Positions 49,568-58,506 of a DNA stretch of 64,000 bases are shown piece by piece. Under the pieces are notes generated by a model. It worked only from the letters and a program-made list of their open reading frames with translations. It did no database searches and had not been told where the DNA came from. Made by a program: the position numbers and the translations under genes. Source of the stretch: CAYYYW01 sp964476245 (GTDB taxonomy: Bacteria > Patescibacteriota > Microgenomatia > UBA1406 > HO2-37-13b); the NCBI GenBank assembly GCA_964476245.1, contig CAYYYW010000001.1:46791-110790 (forward strand), given 5' to 3'. How positions within the stretch are numbered: position 1 is the stretch's first letter; the number at the start of each line of letters is the position of its first letter.

Positions 49568-50501
49568 ATTTCACTCTCCATCCCTTCTCCTCTACCTCTA
49601 TAACAACGTCACCTTTTTCGTCCGTCCGTAAATATTTCTTTCTTAGGGCCTTGAACATGTCCAATATCTCCTTTGCCGGATGACCATAGGTATTGTTTTT
49701 ACCAACGCTTATCACTGATAGATCTGGGTCTGCCAACATTAGAAATTCTTTTGTTAGTCCGTTCTTTGAGCCGTGATGGGGGATTTTAAGGATATCAATA
49801 TTCTGTAGGGACAATTCATGAATTGTCCCTACCAATGAATTTAGCGCCTTCGGCGAGGCGTCACCGGTAAACAGAACGTTAAAATCGCCTTGGGAAAAAA
49901 TAAACACCGCTGAAAAATCATTCAAGTCAGAATTGGTAGAAAAAGCGCCCAAAACGCTTCTTTTGCTAGAAAAGTTCTTCTCATTGACATTCTCTGCCAA
50001 ATACTGTCGGCTTGGCCAAAGAAAAGTTATCAGCAAACGCTGTTTATCACCATCCCCCAAAACGATCCTTTCACCTGCATATAAATTTTTTACCTTAATT
50101 TTTTTCTCTTTTAATTTCCTTTTCAGCAGGTTAAATGATTGATTGTCGTTATCAAGCGGATCCACGATGAAATTATCAATTTGATAACGATCAACGATCT
50201 CTAAATAACCACCGTAGTGATCTTTCTGGGGATGAGATAAAAAAGCCAGCTCAATCTTTCGGTCATAAAATGGCATATATCTACCCAAACAGCTTAAGAC
50301 TTTTCTATCCGAGCCAGCATCAATTAAAATATCTTGTTTTTCTTTCGTCCGGATATAAGCCGCATCGCCTTGCCCTACATCACAAAATACAATCTTAGTC
50401 TTGTTATAAAAAATGTCTTGAAATCCGATCAAAAACAACACGACAGAAGAGAAAGCAATTGTAAAGACGATCGATTGAAAAGAAACTGGCGATTTATCCA
50501 T
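49566..50501 (-). CDS. ComEC C-terminal-type metallo-beta-lactamase domain protein
   Basis: 311 residues from ATG 50501 (a TTG at 50525 overlaps comEC). One membrane helix (about 10-27), then the MBL fold: IVFCDVGQGDAAYIRT, SHPQKDHYGGY (HxxxDH), LFTGDAS, IPHHGSKNG. In most bacteria this is the C-terminal domain of ComEC itself and is thought to degrade the non-transported strand; here it is a separate gene next to comEC. A family A palindrome (49805-49832) is read as LVGTIHELSLQ within the fold. Confidence 0.9.
   Translation of the reverse strand: MDKSPVSFQSIVFTIAFSSVVLFLIGFQDIFYNKTKIVFCDVGQGDAAYIRTKEKQDILIDAGSDRKVLSCLGRYMPFYDRKIELAFLSHPQKDHYGGYLEIVDRYQIDNFIVDPLDNDNQSFNLLKRKLKEKKIKVKNLYAGERIVLGDGDKQRLLITFLWPSRQYLAENVNEKNFSSKRSVLGAFSTNSDLNDFSAVFIFSQGDFNVLFTGDASPKALNSLVGTIHELSLQNIDILKIPHHGSKNGLTKEFLMLADPDLSVISVGKNNTYGHPAKEILDMFKALRKKYLRTDEKGDVVIEVEEKGWRVK
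49805..49832. repeat. Family A palindrome inside the MBL gene
   Basis: GTA, GGGACAATTCATGAATTGTCCC, TACC; in frame between LFTGDAS and the IPHHGS motif. Confidence 0.9.
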
Positions 50502-50505
50502 AATT

Positions 50506-51312
50506 CTAAAATTTAAAATAGACAAACGGCAATTTTGACAAGACTTCGATAATAAAAACCATATAACTTAAAAGACCGTGGCAAATATAGGCAGGAATTA
50601 ACCCTAACCAAAAATTTATTTTGCCTAAAATAGCGGTTAAAAAGCCAATAATCATTAAAGGAGGAATTAAAATCGAGACTAAAAGATTAGATAATGGCGC
50701 GATCAGCGAAACTTGTTTAAAATAGAAAAAAATAATTGGTGTAGTAAAAAGTTGGGCAGCCAAAGACAATTTGATGTCTTTCCAAATATCTATTCTTAGT
50801 TTTTCCAACCAATCTTTGCTTTTCTTCTCCTCTACCCGACCGAAAAGAACAATGCCCAAAGTAGCCCCATACGAAAGTTGAAAAGAAACGGACGTTAACC
50901 AACGAGGCCAAAAAATAGCAATAAAGAGAGCTGACAAGCCTAAAGAATATAGAACCATTTTTTTTCTTCCATATAAAATTGCCACGAGCGTTAAAATTCC
51001 CATAAAACCGGCTCTGACTATTGGGGCTTGTGGACCAACGAAAACAATGAATAAAATTATAATTATCCCTGTTATCAGGATTGATGTAAATTTGCCAAGA
51101 AAAGCAGTGGTTGACGTTACCATCGCCGCCAACATGGTAATATTTATTCCGGACAAAACCACCAAATGAAGAAGACCAACTATTTTTAGCTGCTCATAAA
51201 ATGCCTTAGTTGTTTTTAAGTTTACGCCGAATATAATCCCATTTAAGAGTGAAGCATGGGGCTCGGGAAGATAGGAATTGATGATTGAAGTGAAAATTGA
51301 GGGAGTAGGCAT
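50506..51312 (-). CDS. comEC: ComEC/Rec2 competence channel domain
   Basis: 268 residues with seven or so membrane helices. It keeps the competence-domain core: SLLNGIIFGVNL, LLHLVVLSGINITMLAAMV, RAGFMGILTLVAILYGRK and SFQLSYGATLGIVLFG. ComEC forms the channel through which single-stranded DNA enters. The N-terminal DUF4131 region and the C-terminal MBL are not in this polypeptide, the latter being the next gene. Confidence 0.92.
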   Translation of the reverse strand: MPTPSIFTSIINSYLPEPHASLLNGIIFGVNLKTTKAFYEQLKIVGLLHLVVLSGINITMLAAMVTSTTAFLGKFTSILITGIIIILFIVFVGPQAPIVRAGFMGILTLVAILYGRKKMVLYSLGLSALFIAIFWPRWLTSVSFQLSYGATLGIVLFGRVEEKKSKDWLEKLRIDIWKDIKLSLAAQLFTTPIIFFYFKQVSLIAPLSNLLVSILIPPLMIIGFLTAILGKINFWLGLIPAYICHGLLSYMVFIIEVLSKLPFVYFKF

Positions 51313-51315
51313 TAT

Positions 51316-51449
51316 AATTTTCTAATTTCTAATTGCTCTAATTAACCTAAAAAATCCCAATTTCCCAATATCTAATTTTTTGATCATTGAATCATTGGTG
51401 CTTGGCACTTGATTAGAAATTAGATCAATTAGGCTAATTAGGTTAATTT
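51316..51449. repeat. Family E repeat between comEA and comEC
   Basis: Fourth intergenic copy; its middle (AATCATTGAATCATTGG) differs most from the others. Confidence 0.85.
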
Positions 51450-52129
51450 ATCACTACCAAATCCTTAATCTTCTCATACACACCTTTGTTTACTACTTTT
51501 TTTGTTGATAATTCCTCCACTGAATTATACGGACGGTTAGAAATGATTTTTTGGGCGGTTATTTGACCCACACCGGGAAGAGTGTCTAATTGTTCCACGG
51601 AGGCTATGTTAATGTCTATTTTGTCCGTAGAGACGACCCGACGGGTCGTCTCTACATTATTTATCCGCGGCTGAATTTGATCAACAACTGTTGGATTTTC
51701 TCCAAACAAACCCTGAACTATTTCCTGAACCGAAGGAATATATATTTTTTCCTGATCGGTTAAAATTCTGGCTAAGTTAAAGTTTCTGGCAAAAAATTGA
51801 CGGTCGGCTTCTGCTGATAAACCACTGCCTAAAATTAAAACATCTTTTAATCTAGCCCCGGATGTTACTTCGTAAACGTCCGGTTTTTCAACTGCACCTG
51901 AGAGGTCGATATAAATTTTGTTTGTAGAGACGTCCCGACGGGACGTCTCTACATTAGGTTCTTCTTCAAATACAAATTGGCTTTTGTTCTCTTCATTGTT
52001 CGCTTTAATGAAAATTGCTAAAGAAACAAGAACAATCACTAAGGAAACAGAAATAAGAATAATCTCTGCCCGAAAGCTTTCCCAAAAAGATGAAATTTTT
52101 TCTTTGAGAGTGTCTTCAAAAAACTGCAT
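51443..52129 (-). CDS. comEA: ComEA-like DNA-binding protein with two palindrome-coded linkers
   Basis: 228 residues. Membrane anchor at about 22-43, an SLBB domain (about 73-145: IYIDLSGAVEKPDVYEVTSGARLKDVL), and a C-terminal helix-hairpin-helix domain (DINIASVEQLDTLPGVGQITAQKII). ComEA binds incoming DNA outside the membrane. Both inter-domain linkers are family A palindromes: VETSRRDVST (about 60-69) and VETTRRVVST (about 159-168), which read in the same frame. Confidence 0.93.
   Translation of the reverse strand: MQFFEDTLKEKISSFWESFRAEIILISVSLVIVLVSLAIFIKANNEENKSQFVFEEEPNVETSRRDVSTNKIYIDLSGAVEKPDVYEVTSGARLKDVLILGSGLSAEADRQFFARNFNLARILTDQEKIYIPSVQEIVQGLFGENPTVVDQIQPRINNVETTRRVVSTDKIDINIASVEQLDTLPGVGQITAQKIISNRPYNSVEELSTKKVVNKGVYEKIKDLVVIN
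51627..51655. repeat. Family A palindrome, second linker of comEA
   Basis: GTA, AGAGACGACCC/GGGTCGTCTCT-type arms, CTAC ends; in frame. Confidence 0.9.
51924..51952. repeat. Family A palindrome, first linker of comEA
   Basis: GTAGAGACGTCCC and its complement around a GAC centre. Differs from 51627-51655 by paired changes (GTC for GAC in one arm, GAC for GTC in the other). Confidence 0.9.
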
Positions 52130-52233
52130 ATTTTAGTAATTAAATATTTTGTAATTAATTACTAATTATTTTTTATTTTTTGTCAACGGACTATATGCCG
52201 CAAAACTGAAGATTTAGAGCGTTAAATTGAGGA

Positions 52234-53031
52234 TTATTTTAACAATATGCTTTTTACTTCTTTAAAAATAGAAAATGCTTCAAAACCTATCCATTTCTTA
52301 CCAATAAGAGTTTTAGGAAGACCAGGATCAAGACGAAGAAGTTCAATATAAAAACTAATAATCTCTTTCATTTTTTGTTCTTTGGTTTTTTCAGCTGATA
52401 AAACGTCATGCCATTTTTTAAAAAGCTCCCGATATTTTTTCTCTAACTCTGTTTTCTGCCAAACTTTCTCCACTAAAAGATTTAAATCACCAAAAACATG
52501 AGTTGATTCAAAGGCTTGGATATATTTTTCCTCCTCACGTCCGTATACTAAGTCTCGCAAGTTTTCAATAATTGGATGAGGAGTCAACCAAAACGAACGA
52601 TGCCAGGGCCCCAGTCCCCAACCGCGCATTTCTCGACGGAAACGGTCGCGAATTTCTCTTTTGGTTTCAGGGATTTCATAGGAAATAACCCGCCAACGAC
52701 CATCCCATTCTTCCTTTAAAAACCTAAAGAAAGGAAATTGCAAACATAGAACGCCATAGCCTTTTTCGGTCAATTTGTATTGGTTTTGGTTATTGGAATT
52801 TTGGTCATTGGGATTTGTTTGGGATTTTTCTATCAATCCCTCTCTCATCATCGCTGAAAGCGTCCCTTTTGTTTTTTGATTAAACGACAAATCAAAAATA
52901 TTTTGAAGTGTTGGATTAATTCCGACAAACTCAAAGTTAACGTTCGTCTCACTAATCTGATCTTCTGTCGATAAATTCGACATTAAAAATAACAGAAGTA
53001 AAATTTTCGTCCGTCTTTCTTTTATTGGCAT
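52234..53031 (-). CDS. PaaX-like transcriptional regulator
   Basis: 265 residues from ATG 53031 (MPIKERRTKILLLL). The frame extends 41 codons upstream through a palindromic repeat, rejected as start. An N-terminal winged helix (about 30-100) is followed by the Cas2-fold: DGRWRVISYEIPETKREIRDRFRREMRGWGLGPWHRSFWLTPH (in part) and VFGDLNLLVEKVW, and a helical C-terminal dimerisation part. Related in plan to 29513-30115 but with the longer PaaX tail. No ligand known. Confidence 0.85.
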   Translation of the reverse strand: MPIKERRTKILLLLFLMSNLSTEDQISETNVNFEFVGINPTLQNIFDLSFNQKTKGTLSAMMREGLIEKSQTNPNDQNSNNQNQYKLTEKGYGVLCLQFPFFRFLKEEWDGRWRVISYEIPETKREIRDRFRREMRGWGLGPWHRSFWLTPHPIIENLRDLVYGREEEKYIQAFESTHVFGDLNLLVEKVWQKTELEKKYRELFKKWHDVLSAEKTKEQKMKEIISFYIELLRLDPGLPKTLIGKKWIGFEAFSIFKEVKSILLK

Positions 53032-53084
53032 GTCAATTGTCAATGTAACAGACGGAATTTTTAATGTCAAGGGGTAAAGTAGAA

Positions 53085-53160
53085 CCCCGTAGACGCGCCA
53101 CCACGACGCGTCCCGCTGAGCGGGACGGGAGTGGAAAGCGTTCTGCGGGGTCAAGAGTTT
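53085..53160. repeat. GC-rich palindromic repeat upstream of the PaaX-like gene
   Basis: AACCCCG.../CGGGGTC outer arms with GACGCGTC and CCCGCTGAGCGGG inner hairpins. Confidence 0.65.
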
Positions 53161-53245
53161 TTATTCTACAAATTTCTACCAATTTCTATTAATTTCGATC
53201 TGTTTTTGGGTTTTCTTCTTTTTTTTCTTCTTCTGCGTTTACCTC

Positions 53246-53274
53246 TTGACAAACAAATTAAAATAACTTATTGT
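53246..53274 (+). promoter_or_regulatory. Promoter of surface module 2, near-leaderless
   Basis: TTGACA (53246-53251), 17 bp, TATTGT (53269-53274), 10 bases to the GTG start at 53285. Confidence 0.55.
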
Positions 53275-53284
53275 AATTTATAAG

Positions 53285-54778
53285 GTGAGAAAAAATAAAT
53301 TAGTTTATAAATTGGTCCTCTTTTTTTTTGTCTTTTTTCAATTTTCCTTTTGGTTTTTCGCCAAACCAAAAAAGGTTGACACGGCTAACTTAACCTCGGC
53401 TTCAGCTACTCTTTCTAATTCCCGCCTGTCTTTTTACGGTAGAGTTAATGGCACTCATACAGCAGGCGATACCACCATTGCTCTTGACGCTTCTGACAAT
53501 CCAGATAATAATACTAATCACCTTTTTCCAAACGATACGGTTTCTGTTGGGCCTAATGGTAATTTTACAGTTGGTTCAATTATTGATACCTCAAACTTTG
53601 CTCTATCAGCCGGATTGACAGTCGGAGCCAGTGATCAAGATGCTGTCTACGCCACTCAATCAGGAGCATTAACCGTTACCTTTACCATCACTAATGATAT
53701 TCCGGCTAACGGCTATGTCTTAGTGACGATTCCTGATCCGGCATCAGGCGGCAATGACGGCGCTCCGGATACCGCCGCAACAGCCGCTCTAAATGGTTTT
53801 GATTTAAATGGAATGGCCGTTACCGATATTGCAACAACCGGTGGAACCGGCTGCACCTGGAATACAGAAACTTTGACAGCTGGAACTGGGGATGGTCATA
53901 AATATAAAGTGCTAACAACAACCGCCTGTACTGCGGGCGCAATTACTGTCACTTTTGACGGAACATTAAAAGATTTAGTCAATCCTGCCCCGCCTACAGC
54001 CCACAGTCAAGGAACAGCTGATACTTATACAATTGATGTTGATACTTACGATGGCGATCCGGACAGCGGCGGCCAATTAATTGACTATGTTAATACAAAG
54101 GTGGCGCCGATTGAAGGGGTGCTGGTTTCTGCTACAATAGATGAATCATTATCATTTACTGTGGCTGGAATTACCGACGATGACCAAACTTACTGTAATA
54201 TCGCTCGTACGGCCTCATCCCCCGACTCAACCGCTTATTCTATTCCCTGGGGAACGATTGCTTCAACCTATCTGGCCGCCACTCATAATGCAGCTCAACT
54301 GCTAACTGTTTCTACCAACGCTCTCTCAGGCTATAAGGTATATATAGAGGAAAATGATCAGATGGGCCGTAACGGTAATGTTTGTACTGGCGCCACGCCT
54401 GCTGCAGATCAATATACTTTTACTGCTGGTATTTGCATCCGCGATACTGCTTGTGGAGCCGTAGCTTGCGATCATCAAACATTAAAAGATTGGACTGACA
54501 TGGCCACTTACCCTGGTTTTGGTTATTCTCTGGACCATGTATCTGGTACTGATTCAGAATTTAATTGGGATGATTCAGCGGCTACTTGGAATGCAAAACA
54601 AATTGCTGATCAAGAAGCTTCAGAAAGCAAATCAGATTCCACAGCTGAAATCATGGACAACACCGTTCCAGTGTCTAGTTCATCTATCCATGTTTGTTTC
54701 AGAATCGCTATACCAGGGACCCAGCCAGCCGGATATTATTATAATAAGATTAAATATACGGCCGTGTCGACCTTTTAA
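53285..54778 (+). CDS. WxL-like secreted surface protein (module 2)
   Basis: 497 residues from a GTG. Signal peptide to about 33 (LVLFFFVFFQFSFWFFA). Thr/Ala/Asp-rich beta repeats follow (SASATLSNSRLSFYGRVNGTHTAGDTTIALDAS opening, ITVTFDGTLKDLVNP), and a C-terminal WxL-like region (about 270-497) ends VCFRIAIPGTQPAGYYYNKIKYTAVSTF, parallel to the end of module 1. Several Cys pairs. Followed 17 bp later by its DUF916 partner. Confidence 0.72.
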   Translation: MRKNKLVYKLVLFFFVFFQFSFWFFAKPKKVDTANLTSASATLSNSRLSFYGRVNGTHTAGDTTIALDASDNPDNNTNHLFPNDTVSVGPNGNFTVGSIIDTSNFALSAGLTVGASDQDAVYATQSGALTVTFTITNDIPANGYVLVTIPDPASGGNDGAPDTAATAALNGFDLNGMAVTDIATTGGTGCTWNTETLTAGTGDGHKYKVLTTTACTAGAITVTFDGTLKDLVNPAPPTAHSQGTADTYTIDVDTYDGDPDSGGQLIDYVNTKVAPIEGVLVSATIDESLSFTVAGITDDDQTYCNIARTASSPDSTAYSIPWGTIASTYLAATHNAAQLLTVSTNALSGYKVYIEENDQMGRNGNVCTGATPAADQYTFTAGICIRDTACGAVACDHQTLKDWTDMATYPGFGYSLDHVSGTDSEFNWDDSAATWNAKQIADQEASESKSDSTAEIMDNTVPVSSSSIHVCFRIAIPGTQPAGYYYNKIKYTAVSTF

Positions 54779-54781
54779 AAT

Positions 54782-54889
54782 AAACAAATAAACAAATGAC
54801 AAATAAACAAATCAATTTCAAATTTCAAATTTCAAATTTCAAATTTTTGTTGATTTTATTTACTTATTTGCTTATTTGTTTATTTGTTT
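54782..54889. repeat. Family F palindrome encoding a signal peptide
   Basis: Perfect 16-bp arms (54782-54797 and 54874-54889) enclose CAAATTT repeats. The start codon and nearly all of the signal peptide of the next gene are inside. Confidence 0.85.
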
Positions 54890-55839
54890 ATTCTCAAGAA
54901 GCAATTGCCCAGTCTGTCCTTCCTCTGATCGTTGCTCCGTCTCGGCAGCAGCTTGATATTGTTCCTGGTGAAAAAACTGCTATTAATGTCAAGTTCTACA
55001 ACTCTGGAGAACTGCCGGTTTCTGGAATTTTGAAAGCAGCAGATTTTCTAGTAACCGATAAAGAAGGAACACCGGTTATAGTTGACAATCCTCTTCAGTC
55101 CAATCCAAAATATAGCGCTTCATCATGGTTTAATCTTCCCTATGACCGAATCACTATTGCTCCCAATGATAAGGTCACTGTTCAAGCAAGAATTAACATT
55201 CCAAATGACGCTCATCCAGGAGGCCGGTATGTAGCGATTTATTTTGAACCATCTGGCAATATCCCAGAACCGGTGGGAGCCAATGAAGAAGCAGGAACAG
55301 CTGTTGGAACGAGGATTGCCGGCTTAGTCTATCTTAAAGTGGCTGGAGAGATCTCTGAAAAAGCCTTAGTCTCTCGTCTTTTTGCCCCAAGTTTTTTTGA
55401 ATATGGACCAATTAATGTTGAAAGCGAAATCAGCAATCGCGGCGATTATCATGTCCGACCGCGAGGTCTTTTAACCTTATCTAATATTTTTGGCGGACCG
55501 GTTGATCAGCAAGTTTTAAAAGAACAAAATATTTTTCCTGACTCAAGCCGAGCTTATGGCAGCGTCTTAGGAAAAAAATGGATGCTGGGTAAATATAAAA
55601 TTGATTTAACTGCTTCATACGGGGAGAAAGGTCAGGTATTAAATCGGTTTATTTATATCTGGGTTTTTCCTTGGAAAGTGGCTACAGTCATTGTTTTAGC
55701 CTTAATTATCCTCGTTCTTCTTGGAAGAAATATGTATCAGAAAGTGGTTGTCAAAGAAGCCAAACTTGAGGAAGAGGTAGAGGAAGAGAAGGAAGAAATT
55801 GAAAAATTGAAGGAAGAATTGAAGAAGAGAAAAGAGTAA
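54796..55839 (+). CDS. DUF916-like membrane-anchored protein (module 2)
   Basis: 347 residues. Signal peptide to about 38 (ends QEAIAQ), then LPLIVAPSRQQLDIVPGEKTAINVKFYNSGELPVSG and PNDAHPGGRYVAIYFEP, the DUF916 pattern, a second Ig-like domain, a membrane helix (about 297-315) and a long charged coiled coil (KLEEEVEEEKEEIEKLKEEL). Very similar plan to 48399-49421. The signal-peptide codons are formed by a family F palindrome. Confidence 0.8.
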   Translation: MTNKQINFKFQISNFKFLLILFTYLLICLFVYSQEAIAQSVLPLIVAPSRQQLDIVPGEKTAINVKFYNSGELPVSGILKAADFLVTDKEGTPVIVDNPLQSNPKYSASSWFNLPYDRITIAPNDKVTVQARINIPNDAHPGGRYVAIYFEPSGNIPEPVGANEEAGTAVGTRIAGLVYLKVAGEISEKALVSRLFAPSFFEYGPINVESEISNRGDYHVRPRGLLTLSNIFGGPVDQQVLKEQNIFPDSSRAYGSVLGKKWMLGKYKIDLTASYGEKGQVLNRFIYIWVFPWKVATVIVLALIILVLLGRNMYQKVVVKEAKLEEEVEEEKEEIEKLKEELKKRKE

Positions 55840-55848
55840 TATTAAAGT

Positions 55849-56865
55849 ATGAAGAAGGGTTTTTTATTAAGTTTCGCCTTTCTATGTTTGTGTTTTTTCT
55901 ATTTGACTAATATAACAAAAATTAGTCAACGATCAATTGCCGGCATCAAAACCTTAACCAATGAAACTACTGTTTCCTTATCCATCGGCGAATTTCATTT
56001 TACTCTTTTTGGCTACACCAGCCCTCAAGCTAAAGTTACTTTCTCTGGATTGGGAATTTTTGATGAAACGTATGCTGATGAAACCGGATATTTTATTTTC
56101 AATAACCGCTTCTCCCCTTTCTCGCCCAGAGAGGCTTGCCTGACAGCCCAAGACGTCTTAGGTCGATTGTCTTCTCCGCTTTGCCTGCCGCCTTTTCCTA
56201 CTATTTATAACGTTGAGATCGGGCCGGTAGTCATGCCTCCGACCGTATCGGTTGACAACGGTGAATATTTTATAGGCGATGAAGCCATGTTGTCTGGACA
56301 GACGATGCCGAATGCGGAGGTAGATTTAGCGTTTTTTACTGGAAGTGGGAGAACTAATGTCATTCTGAGCGATAGCGAAGAATCTAGCGAAAGCGTGATA
56401 TTACGTCCCGACGTTACGTCGGGACTAGATCCTTCCCCCGCTGAGCGGGGTCAGGATGACAAGAGGCGAAAATTCAGTCTTATTCCCTCGGTTAATGCTT
56501 TTAGTTTTCCGGAACTTAAAGCTAAATCCGACGAGAAGGGCAATTTTGCCATCAGTATTCCAACCAGCAACCCAACCACCCTACGTACCTTTGCCCGAGC
56601 AAGCTTCGCAAACTCTCTTTCACCCAAAAGTCTAATGTTAAACATTAAAGTCCTGCCTTGGTGGATGATTATTCTAAAAATTTTTGGGTTGGTTTTTCAG
56701 GCAATAAAAAATCATTGGTTGGAAGTCGGTCTTTTGGCAGAATTCGTCATTTTAGCGTCGATTTTAATTAATCATTTTTTCCACCCGCATAGGTTGGCCA
56801 AGGCAAGGGCGATTGTTTTGAGAGAAAAGTATGCAATCAGCCAATTAAAAGACTGTCTTTATTAA
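55849..56865 (+). CDS. Secreted, membrane-anchored protein of surface module 2
   Basis: 338 residues; no certain family. Signal anchor (5-22), beta-rich extracytoplasmic part with two carboxypeptidase-regulatory-like or Ig-like units (FTLFGYTSPQAKVTFSGLGIFDETYADETGYF; EAMLSGQTMPNAEVDLAFF), and a C-terminal membrane helix pair (about 265-310). A 102-bp family B repeat is read in frame as about residues 171-204. The stop codon lies in the loop of the family H hairpin. 9 bp after the DUF916 gene, so one operon. Confidence 0.65.
   Translation: MKKGFLLSFAFLCLCFFYLTNITKISQRSIAGIKTLTNETTVSLSIGEFHFTLFGYTSPQAKVTFSGLGIFDETYADETGYFIFNNRFSPFSPREACLTAQDVLGRLSSPLCLPPFPTIYNVEIGPVVMPPTVSVDNGEYFIGDEAMLSGQTMPNAEVDLAFFTGSGRTNVILSDSEESSESVILRPDVTSGLDPSPAERGQDDKRRKFSLIPSVNAFSFPELKAKSDEKGNFAISIPTSNPTTLRTFARASFANSLSPKSLMLNIKVLPWWMIILKIFGLVFQAIKNHWLEVGLLAEFVILASILINHFFHPHRLAKARAIVLREKYAISQLKDCLY
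56359..56460. repeat. Family B repeat inside a surface-protein gene
   Basis: GTCATTCTGAGC at one end, GGTCAGGATGAC at the other, with nested CGTCCCGACG and CCCCGCTGAGCGGGG hairpins; in frame. Confidence 0.85.
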
Positions 56866-56876
56866 AGACAGTCTTT
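56848..56876. terminator. Bidirectional terminator made of a family H palindrome
   Basis: AAAGACTGTCTTT/AAAGACAGTCTTT, between convergent genes, with the upstream gene's TAA in the loop and T/A tracts on both sides. Confidence 0.8.
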
Positions 56877-56878
56877 AT

Positions 56879-57313
56879 TTAATAAAAAGATAGTCTTACC
56901 CTTTGTGGTAAAAGATTCTCCTGTACCTTCACTTCTAAATAATACTCCCCCGCCCTATCTGAAGTAATATCAAAAACCGCCTTACCCAATTGATCGGTTA
57001 ATCCTTGAATTGTCTCTATATCAAAAGGCGCGGGCGATTCATGAATCGCCCCTACATCACCGATGGTTACCTGTTTCCCCATCACACCAAGACCTTGATT
57101 GTTTAATACAAAAACAGTCACCCGAATTTTTTCTTGACCGTTGGCCTTGGCTTTAAGAGGCGTAGTAAAGACATAGGAATTATCGGGAGAGAAAGTCGTC
57201 TGTGAAACATTAGCTCGGCCAACAAAGATTTTGGCTTCATAGATCCAAAAAAAAGAAACAGAAAGAAGAAAGACAAGAAGAATAATTAAAAAAAATGGAA
57301 TCGATCTTTTCAT
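56879..57313 (-). CDS. Big-1 (Ig-like) domain lipo/anchored protein
   Basis: 144 residues. N-terminal membrane helix (5-24), then one bacterial Ig-like group 1 domain as in intimin/invasin: LKAKANGQEKIRVTVFVLNNQGLGVMGKQVTIG and TDQLGKAVFDITSDRAGEYYLEVKV. A family A palindrome is read in frame as VGAIHESPAP (about 87-96), in a hairpin turn of the domain. Convergent with the preceding operon. Confidence 0.82.
   Translation of the reverse strand: MKRSIPFFLIILLVFLLSVSFFWIYEAKIFVGRANVSQTTFSPDNSYVFTTPLKAKANGQEKIRVTVFVLNNQGLGVMGKQVTIGDVGAIHESPAPFDIETIQGLTDQLGKAVFDITSDRAGEYYLEVKVQENLLPQRVRLSFY
57030..57056. repeat. Family A palindrome inside the Big-1 gene
   Basis: Arms GGGCGATTCA/TGAATCGCCC followed by CCTACA; in frame. 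Confidence 0.9.
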
Positions 57314-57907
57314 AAAATCAATTTTAGTATAACAGATTTTTTATTTATTTAAAGACTGTCCTCATTTGAGGACAGTCTTTTAGTGAAACACCACATGAAG
57401 TGTTTTAACGAACGTCGACATCCTACCTGTAGTGATTTGGGCGGAATGACAAACTAAAAAAAGTTGATGATTTTTTAGCAGATAACTCTCAAAATTGATA
57501 GATCAGATCTACGCCGATTATTTACAGATTCACGTCGAAAAACGAAAATAAAAATTTCCTCTTAAAAAATAAAAGATAAGTTTTAAAATGGTTGCTTATC
57601 CTTATTTTTCTTTTTTTTAATTATTGAAAAAAATCACATCCGTGGATATCCGCTGAAAATCCCTGCCTGCCGGCAGGCAGTGGTGAAAATCAACAGACCA
57701 ACCTTGTAAATAAAATATACTATTGTCTATTTATTCTATAGGTTTAAAGATATTTTTAGATATAGAAAGGTAAGTTAATTTTCTATGCGGGAATTGAAAT
57801 AAATTTATTTAAATCTTACTATGAGATTAAGTAGTTGGTGTTCTTTCGTGTTGATTTTTTTCCTTTTTCGCGTTAATTAGTGTATCATAATATATACAAA
57901 ATACCTC
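57314..57907. other. Long intergenic region with repeats, no gene
   Basis: About 600 bp with the family H hairpin at 57351-57380, a CCTGCCTGCCGGCAGGCAG palindrome at about 57662-57681 (also near 58850 and 35673), and AT-rich sequence leading to the promoter at 57908. No protein-like frame. Confidence 0.55.
57351..57380. repeat. Family H palindrome, intergenic
   Basis: AAAGACTGTCCTC/GAGGACAGTCTTT; an extended inner stem relative to the other two copies. Placed to terminate transcription from either side. Confidence 0.8.
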
Positions 57908-57937
57908 TTGACAAATTTATTATAGTTGTTTTAATAT
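57908..57937 (+). promoter_or_regulatory. Promoter, leaderless
   Basis: TTGACA (57908-57913), 18 bp, TAATAT (57932-57937), 8 bases before ATG 57946. Confidence 0.65.
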
Positions 57938-57945
57938 AAAAGTAT

Positions 57946-58506
<561 letters not shown>

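Noticed and set aside
53032..53154. N-terminal extension of the second PaaX-like gene
   Set aside because: The codons come from a GC-rich palindromic repeat and the conserved domain starts at MPIKERRTK.
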